Source of the DNA: CAZWSX01 sp964636985
GTDB lineage: Bacteria; Planctomycetota; Planctomycetia; Pirellulales; Pirellulaceae
NCBI GenBank assembly: GCA_964636985.1
Contig: CAZWSX010000002.1
Coordinates: 124,001 to 188,000 of the forward strand
Direction: 5' to 3'
DNA length: 64,000 bases
Part shown: piece after piece, positions 53,646-63,013 of the stretch
How positions within the stretch are numbered: position 1 is the stretch's first letter
How the letters are laid out: every line of letters begins with the position of its first letter
The notes under the pieces: generated by a model
Database searches by the model: none
Seen by the model: the letters and a program-made list of their open reading frames with translations, nothing else
Told to the model about the DNA's origin: nothing
Made by a program: the position numbers and the translations under genes

Positions 53646-53981
53646 AGGCTCCCCGGTCAGGTGCTCGTTTTGCGCAATCCAGTCCCTCCGCCGAGCGCAG
53701 CGGACGCGAGGCTGGACGACATCTGGCTGGACAACATTTTTCCAGCCGGTTTGTACCAATCCCCGCGTAACGATTCGAGGCGAGTTTCTGCGAGTGAAGT
53801 AGACTGGTGTAGCTAGCAGGTGGCGAAATCTTCGCCAGCAGCGCCTGTTTTATCGACACGTCCGATTCCGGCTAATTGCCGCCAATTGCCACACCACCGC
53901 GATGGTGGTACACCGAACAGGAGCGGAACACTATTTGCATAAGTGGCACCGCTCTTAGCTTGTCCTTTCTTGGAGACCGTT

Positions 53982-55094
53982 ATGCGAAGCGTTCGATTCT
54001 CGATGTTTGCCGTGGGGTGGGTTCTCTCAGTTGTCTCGGTCGGGCTGGCTCAGGACGCGTCCAATAAAACGTACGAGCAAGCGGTCGCCAAAGGAATCGA
54101 TTACCTGCGAACCAAAGGCCAGGCCGCCGATGGCTCGTTCACGGGCGGCCGGACTCCAGCCGTTACCGCGCTAGCAGTTGCCGCGATCTTGCGTCACGGC
54201 CGCTCGCCCGATGACCCCGTGGTCGCCAAGGCGCTCAAGTATTTGGAGAGCTTCGCTCAAGAGGATGGCGGAATCTACGAACCCAAATCGGGTTGGAAGA
54301 ACTACGAAACGTGCCTCGTCACGCTCGCGCTGGCCGAAGCGAATAAGGACGGTCGCTACCAAAAGCTGATCGACAAGGCAGCCGCCTTCCTCCGCAAGGA
54401 TCAATGGGACGAAGGGGAAGACCGAAGCAAGGCCGACGTCGATTACGGTGGCTCAGGCTACGGCGGACCTAACAAGCGTCGCCCCGACCTTTCGAACACC
54501 GCCTTCTCGATCGACGCCTTGCGAGCCTCCGGTTCGCCCGCAGACGACGAAGCCATCCAACGTGCAATCGTGTTCGTCTCGCGCTGCCAGAATCTGGAAT
54601 CGCAGTACAACGCCACCGAGTTCCCCGCGAAGAATCCCGACGGCGGCTTCTACTACACCCCAGCCGAAGGTGGCAACAGCCAGGCCGGCAACACCGATAA
54701 CGGCGGCCTCCGCAGCTACGCCTCGATGACCTACGCCGGTCTCAAGAGCATGATCGCGGCTGGCCTGAAGAAGGACGACCCCCGCGTGAAGGCCGCTCGC
54801 GACTGGCTCTCGAAGCACTACGACCTCAAGCAAAACGAAGGCATGGGCGACGCCGGCCTGTTTTATTACTACCTGACGTTGGCCAAGGCCATGGACGCCT
54901 CGGGCGAAAACGAACTCGTCGACTCCAAAGGCGTCAAACACGATTGGCGCAAGGAATTGACGGCCGAATTGGCCTCGCGGCAAGGTTCCGACGGCAGCTG
55001 GGTGAACAGCAATGCCCGCTGGATGGAGGGGGACGCCAACCTGGTGACCGCCTATGCCTTGCTTGCATTGTCGCACGCTAAGCCCGCAAAATAG
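53982..55094 (+). CDS. Secreted prenyltransferase/squalene-oxidase-repeat (alpha-toroid) protein
   Basis: About 370 residues from ATG 53982, with GGAG seven bases upstream and signal peptide MRSVRFSMFAVGWVLSVVSV. Repeats of an alpha/alpha toroid are visible: GIDYLRTKGQAADGSFTGGR, ALKYLESFAQEDGGIYEPKS, NPDGGFYYTPAEGGNSQAG, MTYAGLKSMIAAGLKKDDPR and ELASRQGSDGSWVNSNARWM, the Gly-Ser/Trp turn of squalene-hopene cyclase-like repeats. The acidic DXDD catalytic motif of cyclases is not evident, so it is probably not a hopene synthase. Frequent in planctomycetes; role unknown. Confidence 0.82.
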   Translation: MRSVRFSMFAVGWVLSVVSVGLAQDASNKTYEQAVAKGIDYLRTKGQAADGSFTGGRTPAVTALAVAAILRHGRSPDDPVVAKALKYLESFAQEDGGIYEPKSGWKNYETCLVTLALAEANKDGRYQKLIDKAAAFLRKDQWDEGEDRSKADVDYGGSGYGGPNKRRPDLSNTAFSIDALRASGSPADDEAIQRAIVFVSRCQNLESQYNATEFPAKNPDGGFYYTPAEGGNSQAGNTDNGGLRSYASMTYAGLKSMIAAGLKKDDPRVKAARDWLSKHYDLKQNEGMGDAGLFYYYLTLAKAMDASGENELVDSKGVKHDWRKELTAELASRQGSDGSWVNSNARWMEGDANLVTAYALLALSHAKPAK

Positions 55095-55186
55095 AGGCGG
55101 CGCTTACACGGAAGATTGAAGATGGTCGCATCCACGGCGTGATGCGACCGCCGGCTCCGCGCAGGTGTCTTGCGGAGTCGGCACCC

Positions 55187-55963
55187 ATGCGGAACGCTCT
55201 CGCCTCGTCGTCGTCGCACTCGTCGCCCGGCCATTCCTCAGCGCGGGCGGTCGATCGCCTCTACCGGCTGCTGCCACTCTGGGGCGGCCTCCTCTGTTTA
55301 TTCGTTTTGATCGCACTGCTGGCTCTGCCGTTCATTGTCATCGACGGCTACTGGCACGCCTTGCGGCGACTCCATCTTTCGTACACGGGCGGGACGCTCG
55401 TATTACTGGCCATCCTGCTGGGTAGCTGGATCAACATCCCGCTCTGGCGAATACCGCGAGACGATTTCCAAGTGGTCCTCGAAGAGGGCTGGCCAGGTTG
55501 GCTCAACCGCACCTGGACCACGCCGCCCCTCCCCTTCGAAACGCAAGTCGTCCTCAACCTGGGCGGCTGTGCCGTCCCAGCTTTGCTCGCCCTTTACGAG
55601 ATCGCCGTCTGTCTTTCCGGCGGATCGCACGTGATGGTTGCCCTGGTGATCGCTGTCTTCGCTTCGATCATCACCTGCCGGGCGACCGCCCGCATGATCC
55701 CCGGCGCAGGGATCGTCATTCCCGCCCTCTTCCCCGCGATCGTGGCCGTCGGCAGCGTGTGGCTTTTCTTACCTTCCACCGGCTTCGAATCCTTCCGCGC
55801 CCCCGTCGCATTTGTCGCCGGCGTCGCTGGGCCACTGATCGGAGCCGACCTGCTGCTCCTGCCGGAAGTGAAACGAACCTCAGCAGCCGTAGTCTCCATC
55901 GGCGGCGCGGGGACATTCGATGGCATCGTCCTCTCGGGAATGCTGGCGGCGCTCTTGGCGTGA
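55187..55963 (+). CDS. DUF1614-like integral membrane protein
   Basis: About 258 residues from ATG 55187, with CGGAG upstream. Six or so hydrophobic segments are seen, including WGGLLCLFVLIALLALPFIV, TLVLLAILLGSWINIPLW, CAVPALLALYEIAVCLSG and VMVALVIAVFASIITCRATA. The C-terminus SIGGAGTFDGIVLSGMLAAL is the signature of the DUF1614 family. The family is uncharacterised and found in archaea and bacteria. It is 92 bases after the toroid gene. Confidence 0.8.
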   Translation: MRNALASSSSHSSPGHSSARAVDRLYRLLPLWGGLLCLFVLIALLALPFIVIDGYWHALRRLHLSYTGGTLVLLAILLGSWINIPLWRIPRDDFQVVLEEGWPGWLNRTWTTPPLPFETQVVLNLGGCAVPALLALYEIAVCLSGGSHVMVALVIAVFASIITCRATARMIPGAGIVIPALFPAIVAVGSVWLFLPSTGFESFRAPVAFVAGVAGPLIGADLLLLPEVKRTSAAVVSIGGAGTFDGIVLSGMLAALLA

Positions 55964-56006
55964 CAACGTTACTGTTGCAAACAGATCTCTAACCGCCAAG
56001 TGCATT

Positions 56007-56528
56007 TCACTCTGCCAGGAAAACTCCGAAGCAACAATCGCCTCCGTAGAGAATCGATGACCCGTTCCCGCAGTGCGAGAAACGGTGCCGTAGTGCCGAC
56101 TGTTTCTCAATCGTCTGAATGAACTCACGAAGGGTGATTTCTTTCGAGCGAAATGCAATCGCAGTGCCGGCGTTCTTTGAAGTCGCTTCGACATGGATAT
56201 AACGCGGAATCCACTGGGCAGATTCGTAGTTGGTGTTCAAGTCCATTTCGGACAACGTGAGGACCGTTTTGGGAAGGGACACAGACCGGTTGAGAACTCG
56301 GTCGACCGTTTTCACTGGCGCCAGGATCGCCGCTATGACAACAACCGCTGTCACCACGAAATACGTTGCCAATGCCATTGTGCGTCGACTGCCACGCTCA
56401 GTTGCGCACACGATTCCGATCACAACCATCCATGGTATGAAGCCGACGATCTGCCCCATCGGCATGGCAACGATTGTGCCCGCTAAAGCAATGGCGACTA
56501 CAAGATGAGGCAACAGTGCTCTCCACAT
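56007..56528 (-). CDS. Hypothetical membrane protein with C-terminal STN-like segment
   Basis: 173 residues. Three hydrophobic segments open it (LLPHLVVAIALAGTIVAM, IVGFIPWMVVIGIVCA, ALATYFVVTAVVVIAAILAP), then a soluble part with SVSLPKTVLTLSEMDLNTNY and KEITLREFIQTIEKQSALRH. The last block recalls the beta-alpha unit of secretin/TonB N-terminal (STN) domains, but the match is short. No family name is secure. It converges on the DUF1614-like gene. Confidence 0.6.
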   Translation of the reverse strand: MWRALLPHLVVAIALAGTIVAMPMGQIVGFIPWMVVIGIVCATERGSRRTMALATYFVVTAVVVIAAILAPVKTVDRVLNRSVSLPKTVLTLSEMDLNTNYESAQWIPRYIHVEATSKNAGTAIAFRSKEITLREFIQTIEKQSALRHRFSHCGNGSSILYGGDCCFGVFLAE

Positions 56529-56709
56529 CGGCGATAGCTCCCTTTGTTTGATTCTACATCACCGAGCTAAATGACCTCCGAATCAGCCATGCGGTATAGA
56601 CGATCGAAATTTGTGTGACTACGTCACGGGTTCGCATTTGCCCCGCCCGTTCGTTAAGCTCTGTCAGTTACCCCCAATGGAGGAGATGCCCCCGTGCTGG
56701 AACGTGTTC

Positions 56710-58131
56710 ATGTCGGAAGGTGATCAGGAATCGTCGACTCCTCCAGCCCGGTTCAGCTGGTCGCCGCTCCGTTGGCCGCTGTACCTGCGCGTGCTCCTGG
56801 GAGTCGCGGCCGGAACGGCGATTGGCTTTCTCTTTGATCCCCGCGATCCGCAAAGCACCGTCTTGGGCTGGAAAGCCACCCAGCTAAGCGACATCGCCGG
56901 CCTCTACGTGCGAGTCCTCACGGCGCTCGCGACGCCGTTGATCTTCCTGGCCATTGTCGAAGCCTTTGTCAGAACGCACATCTCGGGCCGCCAGGGCGTC
57001 AAGTTGTTCGTGGTATGCGCGGTCAACATTTGCGTCGCCTTCGGCATTGGGCTCACCATCCTCAACATTTGGCAACCGGGCAATGCCTGGCAGGAAACTT
57101 TCGCCAGGCAGAAAAGCGATGCCGATTCGCTCGCGGTCAGCAAGGCCAATACCAAAGTGGCCGAGCTGACCCAGCAAGCCACCAAAGTCTCGTTGTCGCC
57201 GCTCGACATCATCAAGTCGTACATCCCTAAGAGCATCGGCGAGGCCTTCAGCGAGAACATGGTCCTGCCGGTTGCGGCGCTGGCCATCCTGGTCGGCGCC
57301 GCCATGCGATCTCTCAAAAGCGGGTCCGACGTTGAAACGCAGTCGAACATGGCCAGCTTGGATGCCCTGATCATGGCGTCGTATCAAGTGACGCTGAAAA
57401 TGCTGATGTGGCTGATCGAACTGGCACCGTTTGCGATTTGCCTCGCCGTGGCCGGATCAGTCGGAAATGCCGGGCTCGACACCTTCAAAATGGTCGGCGT
57501 CTTCTTTCTGACCGTCATGGCGTCGCTCGGAATCCACGCGCTGATTTACTACCCACTCTCTGCCTGGCTCATCGGCGGCGTCCATCCTGTTCGATTCTTC
57601 CGCGCCGGAGCCGGCGCCATCCTGACCGGCTTCTCCCTCAACAGCAGCCTGGCGACCGCCCCGCTCACGTTAGACGTCCTTCGCCAACTGGGAGTCAGCG
57701 ATTCTTCCGCACGGCTCTCCGCCTGTGTCGGCACCAATTTCAACAACGACGGCATCACCCTCTACGAAGCGATCACAGCCCTCTTCATCGCCCAAGCAGC
57801 GGGTATGGACCTCTCGCTCTGGCAACAGATCACGATCCTCTTGGCAGCGCTGGCCGGCAGTATGGGCATTGCCGGCATCCCCAACTCCGGCCTGATCATC
57901 CTCACGCTCGTTTTGAAGGCAGCCCGCCTGCCCGACGACACCGTCCAACTCGCGCTGCCGATCGTCTACAGCATCGACTTCGTCCTCGCCCGCGTCCGAT
58001 CGGCCGTCAACGTGATGGGCGATATCCAAGTGGCAACGTTACTCGATGCCGGAACGCAAGGCACGCCGGAAGATTCAACGTCAATTCCGCCAAAAGAGCT
58101 GGCGTCACTTGGTGATGGAAACGAAGCCTGA
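56710..58131 (+). CDS. Dicarboxylate/cation (DAACS family) symporter
   Basis: About 473 residues from ATG 56710 (MSEGDQESSTPPARFSWSPL). The protein has the many hydrophobic helices of sodium/proton-coupled dicarboxylate or amino-acid carriers, with YLRVLLGVAAGTAIGFLFDP at the start, LFVVCAVNICVAFGIGLTIL, LTGFSLNSSLATAPLTLDVL (the Ser-rich hairpin), CVGTNFNNDGITLYEAITAL (the NxxNxDG-like cation-binding motif) and GSMGIAGIPNSGLIILTLVL. The substrate (C4-dicarboxylate, aspartate or glutamate) is not certain. The frame is open to 56611, but an ATG with GGAA in front fits best. It converges on the propeller gene. Confidence 0.88.
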   Translation: MSEGDQESSTPPARFSWSPLRWPLYLRVLLGVAAGTAIGFLFDPRDPQSTVLGWKATQLSDIAGLYVRVLTALATPLIFLAIVEAFVRTHISGRQGVKLFVVCAVNICVAFGIGLTILNIWQPGNAWQETFARQKSDADSLAVSKANTKVAELTQQATKVSLSPLDIIKSYIPKSIGEAFSENMVLPVAALAILVGAAMRSLKSGSDVETQSNMASLDALIMASYQVTLKMLMWLIELAPFAICLAVAGSVGNAGLDTFKMVGVFFLTVMASLGIHALIYYPLSAWLIGGVHPVRFFRAGAGAILTGFSLNSSLATAPLTLDVLRQLGVSDSSARLSACVGTNFNNDGITLYEAITALFIAQAAGMDLSLWQQITILLAALAGSMGIAGIPNSGLIILTLVLKAARLPDDTVQLALPIVYSIDFVLARVRSAVNVMGDIQVATLLDAGTQGTPEDSTSIPPKELASLGDGNEA

Positions 58132-58162
58132 GAACCCGTGCCGAGAACTCGGTGCGAGTAAG

Positions 58163-59515
58163 CTACTTCGTGGGGGCGTCGGCGATGCAAAACAAATGTT
58201 TTTCGCCGCGCAACAAGATCTCGTTCCCCTCGATAGCTGCCGAAGCACTGATGGCCTCGTCCAGATGATTCACGGCGACCACCTTAGGGGCTTTGCCGTG
58301 TGTTAGAACCATCGTCGTTCCCGATAGATCAGTCACGTAAAGGTGGCCGTTGGCCGCCACAGGCGAGGAATAGATGTTGTCAAGTTGAGTCAGACGAATG
58401 ACGCCCGGTTGGTCTTTGCCGGTGGGCCCATCAACTCGCGTCATGATGTTCTGATAGTGCGTCAAAAAGTACAGAGCATCGTCGTAGAGCAGCATCGACG
58501 GAACGTAAGGCGTGCCCCGAATGCGCTTCCACACCAGGTGCTTGGTATGCGTGAGATCGCCCCGCGCGTCGCGAAGGTCGATCGCCATCAAGATTTTCTT
58601 TTCGTAGCTGCTTCCCACATACAGCATTCCGTTCCCATAAACCGGAGTGCCGACGACGTTGGACGACATCCCGTCGCACTCCCACAGCACCTCGCCCGAC
58701 TCGAGATCGTAGCCTTTGACTTTGTTCGTGCCGCACACGACCACCTGCGGACGTTTCACGCCATCGGCATCCGGGTGTTCGATGACGATCGGCGAACTCC
58801 ACGACGTATCCTCGTCGCGATTCCTCCGCCAGCGGTTCTTGCCCGTTCGCTTGTCGAGCACAACCAGAAACGAACCATCTTCGTGATCCCAGTTCACCAC
58901 CAGCGAATCGCCATGAAGAGCCGGTGACGCTCCTTCGCCATGGCCATGCTTGGTGTGCATCGGCCCTAAATCGCGCTCCCAAACAAGCTCTCCGTCGAAG
59001 TCGAGGCAATAAACGCCCTGCGCACCGAAGTGCGCGAAGACGAATTCCCCGTCGGTAACCGGCGACGCCGACGCCAAGCTCCCCGTTTGATGGCCCGCTT
59101 CGAGCGGCACTTCTTCGCGAACCACCTTCTGCCACAGAATAGTCCCGTCGCGCCGATCGACGGCCATCACCACGAATTGAAACTTGCTGTCGATCGGCAA
59201 ATTGTCGTGTTCCCCAGGTCGCCCGCTCATGCGTGGAGTCAATTTGGGGCCAACCGGAATGGCCGCCGTCACGAAAACGCGGTCATCCCACAGCACCGGC
59301 GAGCTATGCCCTCGGCCCGGCAATTCGGTTTTCCAGCGGAGGTTCTTCTCGAGGGACCATTGCAAAGGCGGCTTCGCATCGACGGCCACACCTGTCCCCA
59401 GAGGACCGCGCCACTGGTTCCAGCGGGCCAAAGAACGACCCTCGCCGTCTTGCCCATAGCAACAAACAGGCAACAGGCACGCCCAAACTGCGACCAGCAA
59501 AGAGATTCGGACCAT
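58163..59515 (-). CDS. Secreted PQQ-type beta-propeller protein
   Basis: 450 residues from ATG 59515 with signal peptide MVRISLLVAVWACLLPVCCY. A WNQWRGPLGTGVAVDAKPPL opening is common to planctomycete propellers; repeated blades follow with LRWKTELPGRGHSSPVLWDD, FVVMAVDRRDGTILWQKVVR, LVWERDLGPMHTKHGHGEGA, VKGYDLESGEVLWECDGMSS and IYSSPVAANGHLYVTDLSG. This is the PQQ/BamB-like propeller fold; whether it binds PQQ as an enzyme cofactor or is a scaffold cannot be told, and no DNA context decides. It is on the same strand as the next gene to the right (59617), about 100 bases away. Confidence 0.86.
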   Translation of the reverse strand: MVRISLLVAVWACLLPVCCYGQDGEGRSLARWNQWRGPLGTGVAVDAKPPLQWSLEKNLRWKTELPGRGHSSPVLWDDRVFVTAAIPVGPKLTPRMSGRPGEHDNLPIDSKFQFVVMAVDRRDGTILWQKVVREEVPLEAGHQTGSLASASPVTDGEFVFAHFGAQGVYCLDFDGELVWERDLGPMHTKHGHGEGASPALHGDSLVVNWDHEDGSFLVVLDKRTGKNRWRRNRDEDTSWSSPIVIEHPDADGVKRPQVVVCGTNKVKGYDLESGEVLWECDGMSSNVVGTPVYGNGMLYVGSSYEKKILMAIDLRDARGDLTHTKHLVWKRIRGTPYVPSMLLYDDALYFLTHYQNIMTRVDGPTGKDQPGVIRLTQLDNIYSSPVAANGHLYVTDLSGTTMVLTHGKAPKVVAVNHLDEAISASAAIEGNEILLRGEKHLFCIADAPTK

Positions 59516-59616
59516 GGCTCAGCCCTCCCTAGCCGATGTGTACGCACCGCGGAGCAACTGGTTCGATAGAACTCCCAATCGCCACAAAACGGCATCGCGG
59601 ACTGTGGCGACCGGGC

Positions 59617-60663
59617 CTAAGGCGCGCTCGACGTAATCCACAAGAACGGCTGTTCCGCTTCGTCGGCCCGCAGTTCCAGCTTCATTTTGGCCTGACCCAG
59701 GACCTTCCGAAGGGCTTCGTTGTAGGCGTACTTCTTTCGCGGCAAGTTGACGATCGCAGTCGCCGGTTCGATGCGGTGTCGGGCCAGATTGTTGTAGTCG
59801 AACACGACGGCCAGTTTCGATCGGCCGGCGATCGCCTCGATCACCTCGCTGACGGGGCGCTCCTTCACTTCAATATTGAGGAACTCAAAGAACTTCGGTG
59901 CCAGTTCGCCAGGCGACTTGCCCCCCGACCAACCCACCGGCCACGACTCAGATATCACCCGTGAGTCGGCGATCTTGAGTTGGATCTCGCCGCCCAGCGG
60001 ACGTTCCGGAACAAACACGCATCCCAAAGGACGCAGCGCCGCGGCAAGCGCCGTGCCGCATGCCATTCCTTGAAACTCGTCGAGATTAGGTTCGCTCGAG
60101 CGAATCGCTTCCTTCGCCGAAGGATCGATTACCAGTTTCAGACCCGTCTTGTTGGTGATTGCTCGCAGCACGCGATTGGCTGGCTCTCCTTTGGTCGATT
60201 CTTCCAAGGTCTGCCTTAGCGCTTCGTGCGTGGCCTTGAGGTGCTCGGCGGTGAGGCCGAACTTCAGCGGCTTGGCCGCGAGTCCCGCTTCGCCCCCGTC
60301 GGCCAGCTTGGCGATCCACAGTTGCAACCCCGCCTTGTCGCCGATGCGAAACGATCCGCCCGGCAGAATGAGCCTGTTGTCCCCTTCGAGCAGGCCGGTG
60401 ACGGCGAACGTTTTGGTCTCGCCGACTTTTCCTTCGCGAATCCCTCCCTTCTCGCCGCCGCCTGACTGAAGGCGGACATTCGAGAACCCGGCATCGGTGA
60501 GCGCCTTCACCACCGCTCCGGGGTTTTCAGGCGGCAAGCCATCGGCCAGTTTCACGTCGAGCGAAACAATCGGCGGCGCAGCACAGACGCTCCCCGCGCT
60601 CAACAAAGCAATTTGCAAAATCGCGGTCAGGAATGCGGCCAGGCCGTTCATCAAATAGCGCAT
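59617..60663 (-). CDS. Secreted protein with STN-like domains
   Basis: About 348 residues from ATG 60663 with signal peptide MRYLMNGLAAFLTAILQIAL. Two later segments resemble secretin/TonB N-terminal domains: KTGLKLVIDPSAKEAIRSSE and EFLNIEVKERPVSEVIEAIA with GRSKLAVVFDYNNLARHRIE. Such domains occur in outer-membrane secretins and in planctomycete-specific secreted proteins. No pore domain is present, so a secretin role is unlikely. Function unknown. It lies upstream of the propeller gene on the same strand. Confidence 0.7.
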   Translation of the reverse strand: MRYLMNGLAAFLTAILQIALLSAGSVCAAPPIVSLDVKLADGLPPENPGAVVKALTDAGFSNVRLQSGGGEKGGIREGKVGETKTFAVTGLLEGDNRLILPGGSFRIGDKAGLQLWIAKLADGGEAGLAAKPLKFGLTAEHLKATHEALRQTLEESTKGEPANRVLRAITNKTGLKLVIDPSAKEAIRSSEPNLDEFQGMACGTALAAALRPLGCVFVPERPLGGEIQLKIADSRVISESWPVGWSGGKSPGELAPKFFEFLNIEVKERPVSEVIEAIAGRSKLAVVFDYNNLARHRIEPATAIVNLPRKKYAYNEALRKVLGQAKMKLELRADEAEQPFLWITSSAP

Positions 60664-60833
60664 GCGCAACTCTCGCTTCTGGTAGGGATTGCCAGTCCTC
60701 TTATCAGCATAGCACCCGCCTGTCGTGGTATCCCGTTCTTCGCGATTTTGCTGGTTATTCGGGCCAGCGGCGGCTGCGAATGGTTAAGCTAGTAGCGAGT
60801 CAGCCAATGGTAAGTGTCCCGGTGGCGGGTGGC

Positions 60834-60858
60834 ACTGGCGTCCTCCAGACGCCAGTGT
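60834..60858 (+). repeat. Intergenic hairpin upstream of the flavodoxin-like gene
   Basis: CACTGGCGTC pairs perfectly with GACGCCAGTG around CTCCA. It lies between the divergent genes 59617 and 60917 and resembles other planctomycete intergenic palindromes. Confidence 0.6.
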
Positions 60859-60916
60859 ACGCGTACGACGACGTACCACCCCCAACTCCCCTTAGCTCTT
60901 CTCCGGCAAAACAACT

Positions 60917-61843
60917 GTGTCCCGCATCCTGTATTTGAATTACACGCAAACCGGCGATTCGGCCAAGGTGGGCCAGCGCTTCTTGGAGCCCCTCCGCGCC
61001 GCCGGCCACGAAATCGTTTCGCAGCAGATCGAACCGGTCGAGCCCTACCCGTTCCCGTGGGGCAGTCTCAACAACATGATGCAGGTCTTTCCCGAGTGCC
61101 ACTTCGGCGGCGGCAAGGGAATCAAACCACTCACCATCGCCAACGACGAAAAGTTCGACTTGGTGATCCTCGTTTACCAGATCTGGTTCTTGGCGCCGTC
61201 GATCCCGATTCAGGATTTCTTCCGTAGCCCGCACGCGGAAGTCTTGCGCGGCAAAAAGGTCGTCACGATCTGCGTCTGCCGCGACATGTGGCACGCCGGC
61301 TCGCAAAAAATGAAAGAGCTGCTCGTCAAAGCAGGCGCGCACCAGATCGACAACATCGCCGTCACCTTTCAAGGGCGTCCGACGGCCACGTACATCACCG
61401 TCCCTCGCATGCTCACCACCGGGAAGCGCGACCGGCTGTGGGGCATCTTCCCCCCCGCCGAGATCGACGACAGCCAGTACGAGCGCGTCCACATGCTCGG
61501 CGAGGCCGTCGCGCAAAAGCTCCCCACGCACGAGCCCGACTCTCGCGAGCCGATGCTCAAAGGCCTTGGTGCCGTGAAGGTCTACCGCGACCGCGTCATT
61601 CCCGAGGTCATGGGCTCGCGGATGTACCACGACTGGAGCTGGTTCGCCAAGTATGGACCCGTCCCGCGGAAGTGGTTGATTTTCATTTTCATGATCTACC
61701 TTCCGCTGAGCATCACCTGCTGCTTGCCATTCATTGGCCTGGGGTGCCTATTGATCTTGCCGCTATTGATTGGCCCAGTCGAACGCTACTCGCGGAAGCT
61801 GGCTGAGCCCTCGGGCGAACTAGCGAAACCCACGAAGACGTGA
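60917..61843 (+). CDS. Flavodoxin-like NAD(P)H-dependent enzyme (DarA-like), membrane-attached
   Basis: 308 residues from GTG 60917. It starts with a flavodoxin-like strand and loop, ILYLNYTQTGDSAKVGQRFL (phosphate-binding TQTG), and has KFDLVILVYQIWFLAPSIPI, KKVVTICVCRDMWHAGSQKM and FVPR-like stretches. Proteins like this are often labelled dialkylresorcinol condensing enzyme DarA; the biochemical role of that label is weak, and a quinone or flavin redox role is as likely. The C-terminus has two hydrophobic helices (WLIFIFMIYLPLSITCCLPF and LLILPLLIG), so it is anchored. A small unknown gene follows directly. Confidence 0.75.
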   Translation: MSRILYLNYTQTGDSAKVGQRFLEPLRAAGHEIVSQQIEPVEPYPFPWGSLNNMMQVFPECHFGGGKGIKPLTIANDEKFDLVILVYQIWFLAPSIPIQDFFRSPHAEVLRGKKVVTICVCRDMWHAGSQKMKELLVKAGAHQIDNIAVTFQGRPTATYITVPRMLTTGKRDRLWGIFPPAEIDDSQYERVHMLGEAVAQKLPTHEPDSREPMLKGLGAVKVYRDRVIPEVMGSRMYHDWSWFAKYGPVPRKWLIFIFMIYLPLSITCCLPFIGLGCLLILPLLIGPVERYSRKLAEPSGELAKPTKT

Positions 61844-61867
61844 TTGGAAGTCGCGAGACAACAACAG

Positions 61868-62341
61868 ATGATCCCTCTCTTCAAAAAGCTCAATCTCACT
61901 ACCCAAACACAAATCGTGGTCCTCAACGCTCCCGATTCGTTTGAAGACGAGTTGGAGCAACTCACAGGCATTACCGTTTTGCGCAAGGTAGGCAAGACAA
62001 CACGCGTCTCGTTCGCGATGGCCTTTGCCACGAACCAGAAGCAACTCGATGCAGTCTCCAAGTCGCTCACGGCCGCTGCCGAAGGGGACGCCATTCTGTG
62101 GATGTGCTACCCCAAGCAATCGTCGAAGAGATACAAGTGCGACTTCAACCGCGATTCCGGCTGGACCGTCCTCGGCGAAGCAGGCTACGAGCCGGTCCGG
62201 ATGGTGGCGATCGACGAAGATTGGTCGGCGCTGCGATTTCGTAATGCCCAGTTCATCAAAACAATGACTCGCAACAAATCGATGGCGATCTCGAAGGAAG
62301 GAAAGAAGCGGGCCGCGAAGAAAGCGCCGAAGTCGAAGTGA
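61868..62341 (+). CDS. Conserved hypothetical protein (DUF3052-like?)
   Basis: About 157 residues from ATG 61868 (MIPLFKKLNLTTQTQIVVLN). Blocks such as LNAPDSFEDELEQLTGITVL, SFAMAFATNQKQLDAVSKSL, CYPKQSSKRYKCDFNRDSGW and YEPVRMVAIDEDWSALRFRN are strongly patterned and match a family I recall from Bacteroidetes and planctomycetes, with no function. The tail is Lys/Ala-rich. The family label is not certain. A TTG at 61844 sits directly after the preceding stop and is less likely. It probably shares a transcript with the flavodoxin-like gene. Confidence 0.7.
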   Translation: MIPLFKKLNLTTQTQIVVLNAPDSFEDELEQLTGITVLRKVGKTTRVSFAMAFATNQKQLDAVSKSLTAAAEGDAILWMCYPKQSSKRYKCDFNRDSGWTVLGEAGYEPVRMVAIDEDWSALRFRNAQFIKTMTRNKSMAISKEGKKRAAKKAPKSK

Positions 62342-62380
62342 GGTTAAGCACTCAATGTGCACGATTTAAGAGGACGTCAC

Positions 62381-62743
62381 GTGACTACTGTTACTATCGC
62401 CCCTCCCAACTCGGTCATTCTCGTCATGGACTTCCGAACGGGAATAGTTCCCACATCAATGGGAAAACAACTGGTGTTTTCAACAGAGTCTTGTGTCGCC
62501 GTCGGTTGTCTGATGGAACAAGACGGACCAACGGAGATAACTCTAGCCCGTGCGGACGAAGTCAACCCAGAAGATGCCTTGGCCTTTGATGGCATGATTA
62601 CTACGCCCAGCAAGAAGTTGTCCATTGTCTCGTGCGAAAATGAAGAAATCATGGCTACTGACGTGATGAACACGACCACGCGTATAAGGGTTTACGCAAA
62701 TGATCCAAGGGAGCCGGACCGAATCTACGTTGTTTACAACTAG
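62381..62743 (+). CDS. Hypothetical protein
   Basis: About 120 residues from GTG 62381, with GAGGA six bases upstream. It contains TVTIAPPNSVILVMDFRTGI, TEITLARADEVNPEDALAFD and ATDVMNTTTRIRVYANDPRE before ending YVVYN. It looks soluble and beta-rich. No family is recognised; small proteins of this look can be immunity proteins, but no toxin is adjacent. Confidence 0.6.
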   Translation: MTTVTIAPPNSVILVMDFRTGIVPTSMGKQLVFSTESCVAVGCLMEQDGPTEITLARADEVNPEDALAFDGMITTPSKKLSIVSCENEEIMATDVMNTTTRIRVYANDPREPDRIYVVYN

Positions 62744-63013
62744 TCCTTGAGCAGGCTGCGTGAGTTGCCGGTTTGTCGGCACCTTCGTGCCTTATGTGTC
62801 TCTCGTGCTCGCCAGCCGGGGTCTCACGACCCCGACAGAGATCCGTCGAGCCCTTCTGCCCTTTGGGCAGTGGCGATTGCTGGCCATCAACCAAAATTCC
62901 GCCCAATTTTGCCGATAAAATAGGCCGACTGGCCAAACTTTGGCGCGTTTTCGAGCTATAGTTGAGGGCCACGTTTGTACTTGCCCCCTCACCCCCCTTT
63001 CAAGGCAGAGCCT

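Noticed and set aside
60834..60858. Hairpin as a rho-independent terminator
   Set aside because: No T run follows on either strand, and both neighbouring genes are divergent, so a terminator there makes no sense.
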